Assembly: GCF_037027445.1 (NCBI RefSeq)
Contig: NZ_JBANDL010000002.1
Coordinates: 2,914,001-2,978,000 of the forward strand
Length of the DNA: 64,000 nucleotides
Direction of reading: 5' to 3'
Source of the DNA: Lysobacter firmicutimachus
Lineage (GTDB): Bacteria > Pseudomonadota > Gammaproteobacteria > Xanthomonadales > Xanthomonadaceae
Shown: one piece after another, positions 1 through 7,733 of the stretch
How positions within the stretch are numbered: the first letter of the stretch is position 1
Layout of the letters: each line of letters opens with the position of its first letter
Position numbers and translations under genes: made by a program
The notes under the pieces: generated by a model
What the model was told of the DNA's origin: nothing
The model's database searches: none
What the model saw: the letters and a program-made list of their open reading frames with translations, nothing else

Positions 1-545
1 GCTACGTCGGCAAGGACATGGAGCCCCGCCGCAAGGACGAGCGGATCATGCGCGGGCTGCGCCACACCGCCCGCCCCGCGCAGATCGACCCGAGCCGCTA
101 CCGCGCCGTCTATTACGTCGGCGGCAGCAACGCCATCTACGGCGTGCCGGAACATCCCGTGCTGCAGCGGATCGCCATGCACGTCTACGAGCGCAACGGC
201 GGCGTGGTTTCGGCCGTCTGCCACGGCACCGCCGGCCTGGTGAACCTCAAGCTCGCCGACGGCCAGCCGCTGGTGGCGGGCAAACGCATCACCGGCTATC
301 CCGAAGAGCACGAGCGCCAGGACGAGCCCTACTTCAAGCAGTTCCCGTTCCTGATCCGCAAAACCGTCGAATCCCGCGGCGGCCTGTTCCATGCCCTGGA
401 CGGCGACCAGGCCTACATCGAAGTCGACGGCCGCGTCGTGACCGGCCAGAACTACGCGTCCGCCAAGCAGGTGGCGCAAGCCGTGGTCGACATCCTGCGC
501 CGCCAAGCCGCCCGACCGCCGGTCCGCGGCGCCAAGAAAGCCTGA
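1..545 (+). CDS. DJ-1/PfpI family protein, 5' end missing
   Basis: The reading frame is open from base 3, so the gene starts before the window; an internal ATG lies at 18. The visible ~180 residues look like the DJ-1/PfpI (class I glutamine amidotransferase-like) fold: a strand ending in YYVGG, then the nucleophile-elbow motif SAVCHGTAGL with its putative catalytic Cys, and a C-terminal TGQNYASA block typical of the family. Members act as chaperones, deglycases/hydratases or cysteine peptidases; the exact role cannot be told from the sequence. The tail is basic (ends RGAKKA). The next gene follows after 70 bases on the same strand. Confidence 0.8.
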   Translation, partial: YVGKDMEPRRKDERIMRGLRHTARPAQIDPSRYRAVYYVGGSNAIYGVPEHPVLQRIAMHVYERNGGVVSAVCHGTAGLVNLKLADGQPLVAGKRITGYPEEHERQDEPYFKQFPFLIRKTVESRGGLFHALDGDQAYIEVDGRVVTGQNYASAKQVAQAVVDILRRQAARPPVRGAKKA

Positions 546-615
546 TCTCCCGCAACGCCTTTTCCCGCCGGCCGATGCCGGCCCTCAGCTACGCCCGACA
601 ACACCAGGAACCGCC

Positions 616-1056
616 ATGAAGTCATCGATCCGATCCACCGTACTCGCCGCCACCCTGCTCCTGCCCGCCTCCGCCCTGGCGCAAACCAGCGAGCGCGACG
701 CAGTCGACCGCGCCATGCAAAGAATGATGCAGGCCTTCGAAGCCGGCGACGCCCGCATCGCCTTCGAAGTGCTGCGCCGGGACGGCGCGGTGCTCGGCTA
801 CTCCGCCTCCAAGGGCCAGGTGGTCGTGCGCACCACGGAAGAATGGGCCAAAGGCTTCCCCGGCAAACCGGCCGACGACGAAGACCAACGCCACCGCAGC
901 TACGAAATCCTCGACGTCAGCGAAAACGCCGCGGTGGTCAAGGTGAAGCTGGACTATCCCACCTGGGACGGAGTGGACTATCTCGCGCTGTCGAAGATCG
1001 ATGGCAAGTGGATGATCGTCAGCAAATCTTGGAGTGGGAAGGCTAAGGTGCAGTAG
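616..1056 (+). CDS. Small exported NTF2/SnoaL-like (lumazine-binding-like) protein
   Basis: This 146-residue protein has a clear Sec signal peptide (basic MKSSIR, hydrophobic core, cleavage after ALA about residue 22). The mature part resembles the NTF2-like/'putative lumazine-binding' superfamily: an N-terminal helix with a basic-acidic pattern (DAVDRAMQRMMQAFEAGD), then alternating strands ending in KIDGKWMIVSKSWSG, the usual terminal strand pair. Such proteins are small periplasmic or secreted cone-shaped barrels of unknown ligand. It is preceded by an AGGA-like site at about 606. It may be co-transcribed with the upstream DJ-1 gene. Confidence 0.7.
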   Translation: MKSSIRSTVLAATLLLPASALAQTSERDAVDRAMQRMMQAFEAGDARIAFEVLRRDGAVLGYSASKGQVVVRTTEEWAKGFPGKPADDEDQRHRSYEILDVSENAAVVKVKLDYPTWDGVDYLALSKIDGKWMIVSKSWSGKAKVQ

Positions 1057-1272
1057 ACAGGTTTGCGTACTCACCGCTGCCCGCCGATGAATTACTGACA
1101 TCTAGCGCGCGCTCAACTGGCTTGAGTTGAATGGAAACCTGCTAGGTGACCGAACCGGCTGGCCTTGACGCTGGCCGTGTTTGGCTCATACCGACCGGAG
1201 CCCTTGGATCCCGTTCGGGTGTGGTTGGCGCGTTAAGGCTGAGTCTCACGCCCTGCGATCTGGTATGGTTTA

Positions 1273-2433
1273 ATGAGGCGTTCCATACGGGGCGATGGAC
1301 TGGCAAACGTGGAAGCGCTGGAGTTTTCCCGCGATGTGCTCGACTGGGCTGCTGAAAAAGCGGGCCAAACCTTGCATTCTTTTGCCGAGAATGTCGCCAA
1401 GCGCGAGAAAGACCGGGAACGCATCGCGGAAGGCCTCTTAACCATTCCGCAAGCCGAAAAGCTGGCGAAGGCAGCACGGATCCCCTTCGGTTACTTGTTT
1501 CTTTCTGAGCCGCCCGAGCTCGCGCGACCTAACATTCCAGACCTGCGACAGATCCAGGAAGCCCAACCTTTAAGCGGAGATTTTTATGAGACGCTTGAGG
1601 ACGTGCTTGCCAAGCAGAGTTGGCTGATCGAGTACCTAACAGAAGCTGGCGCAGCGGAACTCCCCTTCGTTGGACGATTTGCGAATGACGCGCGTCGAAA
1701 TGCGGATGACATCGTGGCTGATATGCGCCGCGAACTTGGGGTAACCACCGATGATCGTCGCAAGAGCCCTGACGCTGCTACGTATTTCTCCACCCTGAGT
1801 GCCAAGGCTGAAGCTAGAGGCGTACTAGTCTTTAAGACAAGCTATGTAAAATCCAACACGCGACGCCCGATCTCCGAGAAAGAATTCAGAGGTTTTGCCA
1901 TTGCGCACAAGATGGCCCCACTCGTGTTCGTTAATGGTCGAGATGCCGAGGTCGCAGCGGTCTTTACGCTTGTTCACGAGCTGGCGCACATCTGGCTTGG
2001 CATAACGGGTGTTTCCGACGTTACGCCAAGTCGATTCGGGAATCCGGTTGAGCGCCTGTGCAATCGCGTTGCAGCCAACTTTTTGGTCCCTATCGATGCC
2101 TTTTTGGAACTTTGGGCTGGCCCACAAGATCTAGACAGGGTTGCTAAGTATTTTCGCGTGAGTAAGCTCGTTATCGCGCGGCGCGCGCTTGATAACAAGC
2201 TTGTCGATCAAGCATTCTATGATGAAGTTGCAGCCAATACCCAAAAAATAAAGCCCAGCGGCAAACCGACCGCCCTTGTGACCATTCCGATCCGAAACAG
2301 CAGGAAATTCACGCGAACGATTGTGGCGAGCGCGATGAGTGGCCAGACGTTGCTGCGTGACGCCGCGAGTTTATTGAACGTCAAGCCAGATACAGTCGTG
2401 GCTTTGGCGAAGGGGCGGACCGATAATGGCTAA
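1273..2433 (+). CDS. ImmA/IrrE-family metallo-endopeptidase (TA-like module, first gene)
   Basis: The protein is 386 residues. Residues ~15-70 look like a helix-turn-helix-type N-terminal region followed by the FGYLFLSEPPE stretch common in Xre-ImmA fusions. Residues 230-245 contain the zinc-peptidase motif HELAH (His235, Glu236, His239) followed by IWLG. ImmA/IrrE peptidases cleave repressors or antitoxins. The gene overlaps the next, a PIN-like DUF4411 gene, by 8 bases; this pairing is a recurring two-gene arrangement regarded as toxin-antitoxin-like. Base composition is clearly lower in G+C than the neighbours, suggesting transfer. The ATG at 1273 lacks a strong ribosome site and a GTG at 1309 (VEALEF) is a plausible alternative start. 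Confidence 0.8.
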   Translation: MRRSIRGDGLANVEALEFSRDVLDWAAEKAGQTLHSFAENVAKREKDRERIAEGLLTIPQAEKLAKAARIPFGYLFLSEPPELARPNIPDLRQIQEAQPLSGDFYETLEDVLAKQSWLIEYLTEAGAAELPFVGRFANDARRNADDIVADMRRELGVTTDDRRKSPDAATYFSTLSAKAEARGVLVFKTSYVKSNTRRPISEKEFRGFAIAHKMAPLVFVNGRDAEVAAVFTLVHELAHIWLGITGVSDVTPSRFGNPVERLCNRVAANFLVPIDAFLELWAGPQDLDRVAKYFRVSKLVIARRALDNKLVDQAFYDEVAANTQKIKPSGKPTALVTIPIRNSRKFTRTIVASAMSGQTLLRDAASLLNVKPDTVVALAKGRTDNG

Positions 2434-2950
2434 TAAGTACATCATCGATTCCAATGTTTTCATCCAAGGCAAGAATTTCCATTACCACTTCTCCTTTTGC
2501 GAAGGATTTTGGGACTGGGTTCACGAAGGTTTCGATAAGGGCATGGTCTACAGCATCGGCAAGGTTCGCGCGGAACTACTCGCAGGAAAGAAGGGTGACG
2601 AAGCCCGAAAATGGGCTGAAGGTATGCCCGATGGCTTCTTCCTGGAAGATGTTGGCGATGCCGCTGTAATGAAGCAGTACGCTCATTGCATGGCATGGGC
2701 CGCCGGCGACAAACACTATCAACCAGCGGCGTTGACCCGGTTTGCTGAAGCGAAACGTGCCGATGCGTTCTTGCTCGCCTACGCCCGCGCCCATGGACAC
2801 ATCGTGGTGACTCAGGAATTGTCGCAGCCCGATAAAAGGAAGGAAGTGCCCATCCCGGACGCTGCGCTGAAGATCGGTAACATTAAGACGATGACAATTT
2901 ACGAATTGCTTCAGGCACACGCACAGCCGACATTCGTATTCAAGCCGTAA
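2426..2950 (+). CDS. DUF4411 PIN-like protein (putative toxin ribonuclease of the pair)
   Basis: This 174-residue protein begins MANKYIIDSNVFIQ, the first PIN-domain strand with its metal-binding Asp (residue 8). Further acidic residues follow in the PIN layout: the E of VRAELL, the D of KRADAFLLAYA, and IVVTQE near the end. PIN domains are Mg-dependent ribonucleases and are often VapC-like toxins. The DUF4411 family is usually found directly after an ImmA-like gene, as here, with overlapping ends (translational coupling). Codon use matches the preceding gene and not the chromosome. Which gene is toxin and which antitoxin is inferred, not shown. Confidence 0.78.
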   Translation: MANKYIIDSNVFIQGKNFHYHFSFCEGFWDWVHEGFDKGMVYSIGKVRAELLAGKKGDEARKWAEGMPDGFFLEDVGDAAVMKQYAHCMAWAAGDKHYQPAALTRFAEAKRADAFLLAYARAHGHIVVTQELSQPDKRKEVPIPDAALKIGNIKTMTIYELLQAHAQPTFVFKP

Positions 2951-3106
2951 AGGCGGAATTGTAACCTGCCAACTTACACCGTGTAGGCAACTGCTCAGCC
3001 TGCCGGTCGAAAACACGCGAAGTTGCCCCTAAATTCTCGTTTGTCTCAGGCTGTGCGACTGCCCGCTTGAAGAATCGGGTTCGGCAGAGTTGCCGGGGAG
3101 GACTTT

Positions 3107-3466
3107 ATGAATCAGTGGAACTGGGTGGCGATTCGGGCCTACGGCCGGGCCGCGTTCGCGCTGCTGATGGCGGTGGTGTCGATAGCGATGCTGTCGCAGT
3201 GGCAGGCAAGCCCTCTGCTGGCCGGGTTCGTGGTGGTCGGGCGCTGGGTGCCGCTGCTGGCGCTGGCGGTCACGTTGTGGCTGGTGGCTGCCCCCACGTA
3301 CAGACTGGTGCAGTGGCAGCGCGGTCATGGGTTCGATTGCCCGCGTTGCGGCGGCCCGCTGGGGCATGAACGCACGGGCTACGCCAGCCGAGGCGGCGCT
3401 TACCGGCGCTGCTATGCGTGTGGCGACAACATAAACCACCGACACTATATGAGTAACGCCGCATAA
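3107..3466 (+). CDS. Small membrane protein with C-terminal zinc ribbon (paralog A)
   Basis: The protein is 119 residues with two membrane helices (about residues 14-30 and 38-63) followed by the basic VQWQRGHG linker. A zinc-ribbon pattern follows: CPRCGGPL, then about 20 residues on CYACGDN. A GGGAGG ribosome site lies 8 bases before the ATG. The function is not known. A second protein with the same layout and a similar linker (WRWERGLE) is encoded at 3762-4379 on the other strand, across the tRNA-Leu gene, so the two are probably paralogs. It lies between the toxin-antitoxin-like module and the tRNA. Confidence 0.65.
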   Translation: MNQWNWVAIRAYGRAAFALLMAVVSIAMLSQWQASPLLAGFVVVGRWVPLLALAVTLWLVAAPTYRLVQWQRGHGFDCPRCGGPLGHERTGYASRGGAYRRCYACGDNINHRHYMSNAA

Positions 3467-3513
3467 CGCGGGCTACGTGCCAACTACAGGCCAAAACGTG
3501 CTGCAGAAGAGCA

Positions 3514-3543
3514 AAAGGGTTAGGCCGCAAGGCCTAACCCTTT
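3514..3543. terminator. Bidirectional terminator hairpin between paralog A and tRNA-Leu
   Basis: A perfect 13-bp stem (AAAGGGTTAGGCC / GGCCTAACCCTTT) with a GCAA loop. On the plus strand it follows the zinc-ribbon gene and is followed by TTTCTGTTT. On the minus strand it follows the tRNA-Leu gene and reads into a short T-rich stretch. Confidence 0.75.
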
Positions 3544-3554
3544 CTGTTTCATCT

Positions 3555-3641
3555 TGGTGCCGGAGGTGGGACTCGAACCCACACGCTTTTAAGGGCGGCG
3601 GATTTTGAGTCCGCTGCGTCTACCGATTCCGCCACTCCGGC
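3555..3641 (-). tRNA. tRNA-Leu, anticodon CAA
   Basis: The reverse complement reads GCCGGAGTGGCGGAATCGG and ends CTCCGGCACCA. The acceptor arms pair (GCCGGAG/CTCCGGC), the T-loop is GGTTCGAGTCC, and a long variable arm (CGCCCTTAAAAGCG) is typical of a class II tRNA. The anticodon loop CTCAAAA inside the GCGGA/TCCGC stem gives anticodon CAA (reads UUG). CCA is encoded. The 3' end faces the acquired module at 1273-2950; tRNA 3' ends are common integration sites, although no repeat of the tRNA end was found on the far side. Confidence 0.95.
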
Positions 3642-3761
3642 AGCGGGCTGCGCAGTATAGCGGGGCTTGCGCGCGGAGTCTGCCCCCCCCCTCTTCGCGG
3701 TGCCGGCGGGGTCCGGGCCTGAAGCCGCGGGGTCGGCGGCAGGCCCGCTGCGCGCGGCGCC

Positions 3762-4379
3762 TCAGTGCGGTTCGGCCGCAGCGGCGTAGACCGGCTCGTC
3801 GAAGGCATCGGCGTCGTCCGCGGCCTGGGGGGCCCGGACGCGGGCGCTTCGGGCCCCGGCGTTGCGCCGCCCGTTCTCGCCGGCCGGCGCCGGCCGTTTC
3901 GGGCGCAGCGGGGCCGCTTCGGGCGGCGGGGTCACGATGCAATGGATGGCGGCGGCAGTGAGCATGGGATCAAGACCGGTGATGGAAGCCTGCGGCGGGC
4001 GGATCGACGGATCGGGATCTGCGGGTCGTACGGGCGGATCGGAGCTGCGGATCGGAGCGGGCGGCTGGCGACGGCGGCAGCCCAGGCAGTGGCGGACGCG
4101 TCCGCGTTGCAGGGACGACGGTCGCGACAACAGGCCGCCGCAGGGGCATTGCGGTTCCAGGCCGCGCTCCCAGCGCCACACGCGCCAGAGCGCGTGCAGC
4201 GCCATCGCCGCGCCCGCCGCCAGCGCTGCCGCCTGCAGGCCGCGCGCGATCGGCGCGAAGGCGGCGGCCTCCGGCGCGGCCGCGGCCTGCAGCAGGAGCG
4301 CGCCGCTGGCGACGCCGCCGGCGGCGACCACCACGGGCGGAGCGAACAACTGCAGCAACATCCTGGCACCACGATTCAT
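3762..4379 (-). CDS. Membrane protein with zinc ribbon and Pro/Ala-rich tail (paralog B)
   Basis: This 205-residue protein starts at the ATG at 4379, chosen because GGGGAGA lies 7 bases upstream. Two hydrophobic helices (about residues 8-28 and 45-62) are followed by WRWERGLE, then CPCGGLL and, about 20 residues later, CLGCRRR. This is a zinc-ribbon arrangement like that of the smaller protein at 3107-3466. Unlike that one it carries a long, low-complexity, Pro/Ala/Arg-rich C-terminal tail of about 100 residues. Function unknown. The 117 bases between its stop and the tRNA-Leu gene hold nothing recognisable. Confidence 0.6.
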   Translation of the reverse strand: MNRGARMLLQLFAPPVVVAAGGVASGALLLQAAAAPEAAAFAPIARGLQAAALAAGAAMALHALWRVWRWERGLEPQCPCGGLLSRPSSLQRGRVRHCLGCRRRQPPAPIRSSDPPVRPADPDPSIRPPQASITGLDPMLTAAAIHCIVTPPPEAAPLRPKRPAPAGENGRRNAGARSARVRAPQAADDADAFDEPVYAAAAEPH

Positions 4380-4570
4380 GAATGCGTCTCCCCGTCTGCG
4401 CCGGCTAGCAGAACGCGGAGCGGTCTCAACTTCTGAGACGATGGCCAGAATAGTGCCAGGCACACTGCGCTGCCTCTGCCATTCGTCGTGTGAAACACGC
4501 GACCGATGCCGCTTGCGCCCATGCCACCGCTGTGAGCACTCTGACGCAGGCGCGGGGCTAGAATGGCCGG

Positions 4571-5374
4571 ATGTGCCTGATCGCCCTCGCCTGGGACCAC
4601 CACCCGCGCTACCGCCTGGCCCTGATCGCCAATCGCGACGAGGCCCACGCCCGCCCCAGCGCCGCCGCCGGGCCCGATCCGGAGGCGCCCGAGGTCTACG
4701 GCGGACGCGATCTGGTGCAGGGCGGCAGTTGGCTGCAGGTGTCCACGCGCGGACGCTTCGCCGCGGTGACCAACGTCCGCGTCGGCCGCAATCCCGAAGC
4801 GCGGCCGCACTCGCGCGGCGGTCTGGTCAGCGGGTTCGTGCGCGGCGACGCGGATGCCGAGTCCTACCTGGCCGCGATGGCGCCGTACGCAGCCGAGTAC
4901 GGCCGCTTCAATCTGTTGCTGTGGGATGGCGCGCAACTGCGTTTCGCCAGCAATCACCCCGAATTCCAGAGCGCGCCGATCGCGCCCGGCGTGCATGCCA
5001 TGTCCAACGGCGCGTTCGACGCGCCCTGGCCGAAGAGCGGCCACGCCACCCGCGCCTTGTCGGCCTGGCTGGCTTCGCCTGCCTCTCAAGCCCGCGCTGC
5101 GGACGGCGCCGGCGTCGCCGAATTGTTGGCGGCGCTGGCCGATACCGCGCCGGCGCCGGACGCGGCTTTGCCCGACACCGGCGTCGGCCTCGAACTGGAA
5201 CGCCTGCTGTCGCCGCCGTTCGTGCTCGGCGACGGTTACGGCACGCGCTGCAGCACCGTGGTGTTGGTCGAAGACGATGCGGTGGTGTTCGTCGAACGCC
5301 GTTTCGGCCCCAACGGCGCACCCGGCGGCGACAGCGCCGTGCGCCTGCCATTGACCGCCGCTCGTAGCGGTTAG
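4571..5374 (+). CDS. NRDE family protein (TANGO2-like)
   Basis: The protein is 267 residues. It begins MCLIALAW and has the diagnostic NRDE motif at residues 20-23 (ALIANRDEAHARPS), then GGRDLVQGGSWL, FAAVTNVR and RGGLV, all signatures of the NRDE/TANGO2 family. The second residue Cys would be exposed after Met removal, as in Ntn-type hydrolases, but activity in bacteria is not established. Human TANGO2 has been tied to lipid/haem handling; the bacterial role is unknown. It is cytoplasmic with no signal peptide. It stands alone, convergent with the minus-strand run that ends at 5643. Confidence 0.85.
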   Translation: MCLIALAWDHHPRYRLALIANRDEAHARPSAAAGPDPEAPEVYGGRDLVQGGSWLQVSTRGRFAAVTNVRVGRNPEARPHSRGGLVSGFVRGDADAESYLAAMAPYAAEYGRFNLLLWDGAQLRFASNHPEFQSAPIAPGVHAMSNGAFDAPWPKSGHATRALSAWLASPASQARAADGAGVAELLAALADTAPAPDAALPDTGVGLELERLLSPPFVLGDGYGTRCSTVVLVEDDAVVFVERRFGPNGAPGGDSAVRLPLTAARSG

Positions 5375-5527
5375 GACACCGCCTGCGCGCGGGCCGCGGC
5401 GACGGCCGCGCGTCCGGTTCGAGCATGCGGGTCGAAGCTGCGGCCTGGAAGGCGCGAACGCGGCGACGCGCCGTCGCGACGCGGTTGCGCGCCAAAACCA
5501 GCGCCGCTAAAACAGCGCCCCAATGAG

Positions 5528-5567
5528 AAGGCCCAGGCCTCGAGATTTCCTCGGGTGTCCGGGCCTT
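5528..5567. terminator. Imperfect inverted repeat between convergent genes
   Basis: AAGGCCC and GGGCCTT form the ends, with an inner CCTCGAG...CTCGGG partial stem. It lies between the NRDE gene (+) and the gene ending at 5643 (-), where a bidirectional terminator would be expected. There is no strong T-run, so the call is tentative. Nothing else is seen in the 268-base gap. Confidence 0.35.
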
Positions 5568-5642
5568 CCGTTGTCGGAGCGATTGCATCGGACTCGCGTC
5601 CGTTGGTTGTTCTCCGACGCATGCAGGGTACGCCCGGTAACG

Positions 5643-6197
5643 TTACCGGCCGATCAAATTTTCGTGATCGCGCCTGCGCTCACGCTCGCACGGCGCCTGT
5701 TCATGCGCATCGCCCGAGTAAACGCGCATCGCTGCCGCCCCGGCGCTCTGCCCGGCCGGCCACCGCGCCCACGGCCACCAGCCGCGGCCGGTCTGCGCGT
5801 AGCGATCGGCCGCGCGCTCGAAGCGGTTGCGCACGCTGATGCCGCCGCACAGCAGGTACAAGGGCAGGAACAGCGGGCCCAGCACCATGTACTGGTAGAC
5901 ATGGGCGCGTTCGTGATCGGACAGGCGGATCGGCGCTTCGACGCAGTGCCCGGCATCGTGCGCATAGGTGAAGCACGGCGAGTCCAGGTCGGCGCCGGTG
6001 TGCAGGATCACGTTGCCGAGGGTGATCGCCCCGCCCGGGCCCCAAGGCCAGTGATGGAACACCAGCGCGAGGTCTTCGCGGCGCCAACGCGCGCGCGCGC
6101 CGAACGGCATCGCCAGCACGCCGGCGAGCAGGCCGAGCAGGGTCACCGGCGAGGTCCACACCGCGCCCAGCGCACCGCCGGCGATTCGCAGCCACAC
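5643..6197 (-). CDS. Membrane-associated protein with HERAH motif, unrecognised
   Basis: This 184-residue protein has an N-terminal hydrophobic segment (residues 5-30), a soluble middle part with LGNVILHTG, the motif HERAHVYQYMVLGPLFLPLYLL (His-Glu-x-x-His followed by a membrane helix), and a charged C-terminus (CERERRRDHEN). The HExxH pattern next to a helix recalls membrane metalloproteases, but no third ligand is clear and I do not recognise the family. Start codon is GTG at 6197, 6 bases after the PspC-like gene's stop, so probably co-transcribed with it. Confidence 0.55.
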   Translation of the reverse strand: MWLRIAGGALGAVWTSPVTLLGLLAGVLAMPFGARARWRREDLALVFHHWPWGPGGAITLGNVILHTGADLDSPCFTYAHDAGHCVEAPIRLSDHERAHVYQYMVLGPLFLPLYLLCGGISVRNRFERAADRYAQTGRGWWPWARWPAGQSAGAAAMRVYSGDAHEQAPCERERRRDHENLIGR

Positions 6198-6203
6198 GCT
6201 CAG

Positions 6204-6407
6204 TCAGCACCCCTCTTCGGGCAGGACCAGCCACAGGATCAGGTACAGCAACACCACCGGCAGGCCGAAGCTGGCCAGCGCCAGGACCACGAATGCGGCG
6301 CGCACCAGCACCGGATTCCAGCGCAGGCGCAGGGCGATGCCGCCGGCGACGCCGGCGATCATGCGGTCGTGCCGCGAGCGGCACAGCGGTCGCGCGGAAC
6401 TGCTCAT
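6204..6407 (-). CDS. PspC-domain membrane protein
   Basis: This 67-residue protein shows the PspC domain: RHDRMIAGVAGGIA (the conserved 'I.GVCGGLA' type motif), RWNPVLVRAAFV, then a membrane helix ending in LILWLVLPEE. PspC domains occur in phage-shock membrane proteins and in small stand-alone forms like this one, which bind the inner membrane. It sits between DUF5329 and the HERAH protein in a closely spaced minus-strand run. The remaining Psp genes are not in the window. Confidence 0.85.
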   Translation of the reverse strand: MSSSARPLCRSRHDRMIAGVAGGIALRLRWNPVLVRAAFVVLALASFGLPVVLLYLILWLVLPEEGC

Positions 6408-6455
6408 CCGGCCCAGGTCTCCGAGTGCTGACGGGTCCCGAATGAGTCTAGCGCG

Positions 6456-6905
6456 TCACCGCGACGGCGGTGTCGAGACGCCGGCGCTGCGTAGCTGAAC
6501 GAGTTTGCCCCGCAGCCAGGAAGCCGAGCTGACCGGCGCCGCCTGGCCGCAACGCACCCGGTAGGGCTGGCCGCTGAGGCTGCTGCGGCTGGCGGCGCGG
6601 TCGATGAACGCCTCGGCGGTGTCGGCCAGATCGCGCTTGCGCAGATAGGCCAGCTTCTTGCGCAGATGCGCCTGCGCCTGCGCGGCGTCGTGCCAACTGC
6701 CGTTGCGTTCGAACTGGCAACCGGAGCGGCCCAGGGCTTGGATCAGTTGTTCGATTTCGCGCTCGGCCTGGGCGCTGGGCGCGGCCTGGGCGCCGAAACA
6801 GGAGGCCAGCAGGCCGGCCAGCAGCCAGCCGGCGCGGCGCAGGGAACGCGGTGCCGCAGCGCGGCGGCGGAGCTTCAGCGGTTGCATCGGGTTGAGCGAG
6901 TCCAT
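6456..6905 (-). CDS. DUF5329 family exported protein
   Basis: The protein is 149 residues. It has a basic N-terminus (KLRRRAAAPRSLRR) and hydrophobic signal core ending CFGAQA, then the DUF5329 pattern: EREIEQLIQALGRSGCQFERNG, HLRKKLAYLRKRDL, AEAFIDRAASRSSLSG and a YRVRCG end. Two Cys residues in the mature part (in GCQF and RVRCG) are placed to form a disulfide. An alternative start at the second Met (6887) would give a tighter signal peptide. The family is periplasmic with unknown function. It lies 38 bases after the SGNH esterase gene. Confidence 0.8.
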   Translation of the reverse strand: MDSLNPMQPLKLRRRAAAPRSLRRAGWLLAGLLASCFGAQAAPSAQAEREIEQLIQALGRSGCQFERNGSWHDAAQAQAHLRKKLAYLRKRDLADTAEAFIDRAASRSSLSGQPYRVRCGQAAPVSSASWLRGKLVQLRSAGVSTPPSR

Positions 6906-6943
6906 GCCGGGGTGCCGAGATCTGTGCTGCGATTCGTGCCGAA

Positions 6944-7675
6944 TTAGAGCGCACCCAGCCAGCTGCCGACCACGTCTTTCCAGATCGCATAGCCCTCGCG
7001 GTTCATGTGCAGCCGGTCTTGCAGAAAGAGCCCCGCGCGCGGCGCGCCGTCGGCGTCCAGCATCGGCGTGAACACGTCCAGGTAGTCCACCCCGGTCGCG
7101 CTCGCCGCGTAGTCGCGGACCAGCGCGTTGGCCGCGCGCACCTGCGGCAGCAGCGCGGCGCGCGACGGGCTGGGCTTGATCGAGACGAAACCGATCCGCG
7201 CCTGCGGCTCGGACTGATGCACGCGCTGCACGAAGGCGACGAAATCGTCGCGCACCTGCTGCGGCGAGCGGCCTTCGGACAGGTCGTTGTCGCCGGCGTA
7301 GAACACCACTGCGCGCGGCCGGTACGGCAGCACGATGCGTTCGGCATAGCGCAGCGAGTCGTAGACCCGGGAGCCGCCGAAGCCGCGGTTGATGCTGGCC
7401 ACCCCCGGGAAATCCTGGTCCAGCGTGGTCCAGTAGCGGATCGAGGAACTGCCGACGAACACCACCCCGCCCGGCCGCCGCCGGACCCGCGCGTCCTCGG
7501 CCTCGAAAGCCCGGATGTCGGCTTCCCATTGCTCCGGATCGCGCGGCGCGGCGCCTTCCGCGGCGGCCACCGGGGCGGCGGATGAACCGGCGGTGGCGGC
7601 GTCGGAGGAACGCGACGGCGCGACGGCGCAGGCGCTCAGCGCAAGGACGAGACAGACGAGCAGGCAGCGGCGCAT
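6944..7675 (-). CDS. SGNH/GDSL-type esterase, putative lipoprotein
   Basis: The protein is 243 residues. The N-terminus MRRCLLVCLVLALSACAV has a lipobox (LSAC) for lipid attachment at Cys16. SGNH blocks appear in order: block I VFVGSSSIRYW (nucleophile Ser), block II with the Gly in INRGFGGS, block III YAGDNDLSEG (Asn), and block V DRLHMNREGYAIW (Asp and His). This is the subfamily of lipid/carbohydrate esterases often annotated as GDSL lipases. It is likely membrane-anchored in the periplasm and lies 58 bases downstream of phaC on the same strand. Confidence 0.88.
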   Translation of the reverse strand: MRRCLLVCLVLALSACAVAPSRSSDAATAGSSAAPVAAAEGAAPRDPEQWEADIRAFEAEDARVRRRPGGVVFVGSSSIRYWTTLDQDFPGVASINRGFGGSRVYDSLRYAERIVLPYRPRAVVFYAGDNDLSEGRSPQQVRDDFVAFVQRVHQSEPQARIGFVSIKPSPSRAALLPQVRAANALVRDYAASATGVDYLDVFTPMLDADGAPRAGLFLQDRLHMNREGYAIWKDVVGSWLGAL

Positions 7676-7733
7676 GCGGCGATCCGGTCGGAGGAGAAGC
7701 GACAGACTAACCCGGAACCGCCGCGCCGCGGCC

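Noticed and set aside
1057..3641. Attachment-site direct repeat of the tRNA-Leu 3' end around the ImmA/DUF4411 module
   Set aside because: The tRNA end sequence was looked for between 1057 and 1272 and not found; no integrase gene either.
5371..5622. 83-residue minus-strand frame in the gap after the NRDE gene
   Set aside because: Arg/Ala-rich composition, no ribosome site, covers an inverted repeat; more likely non-coding.
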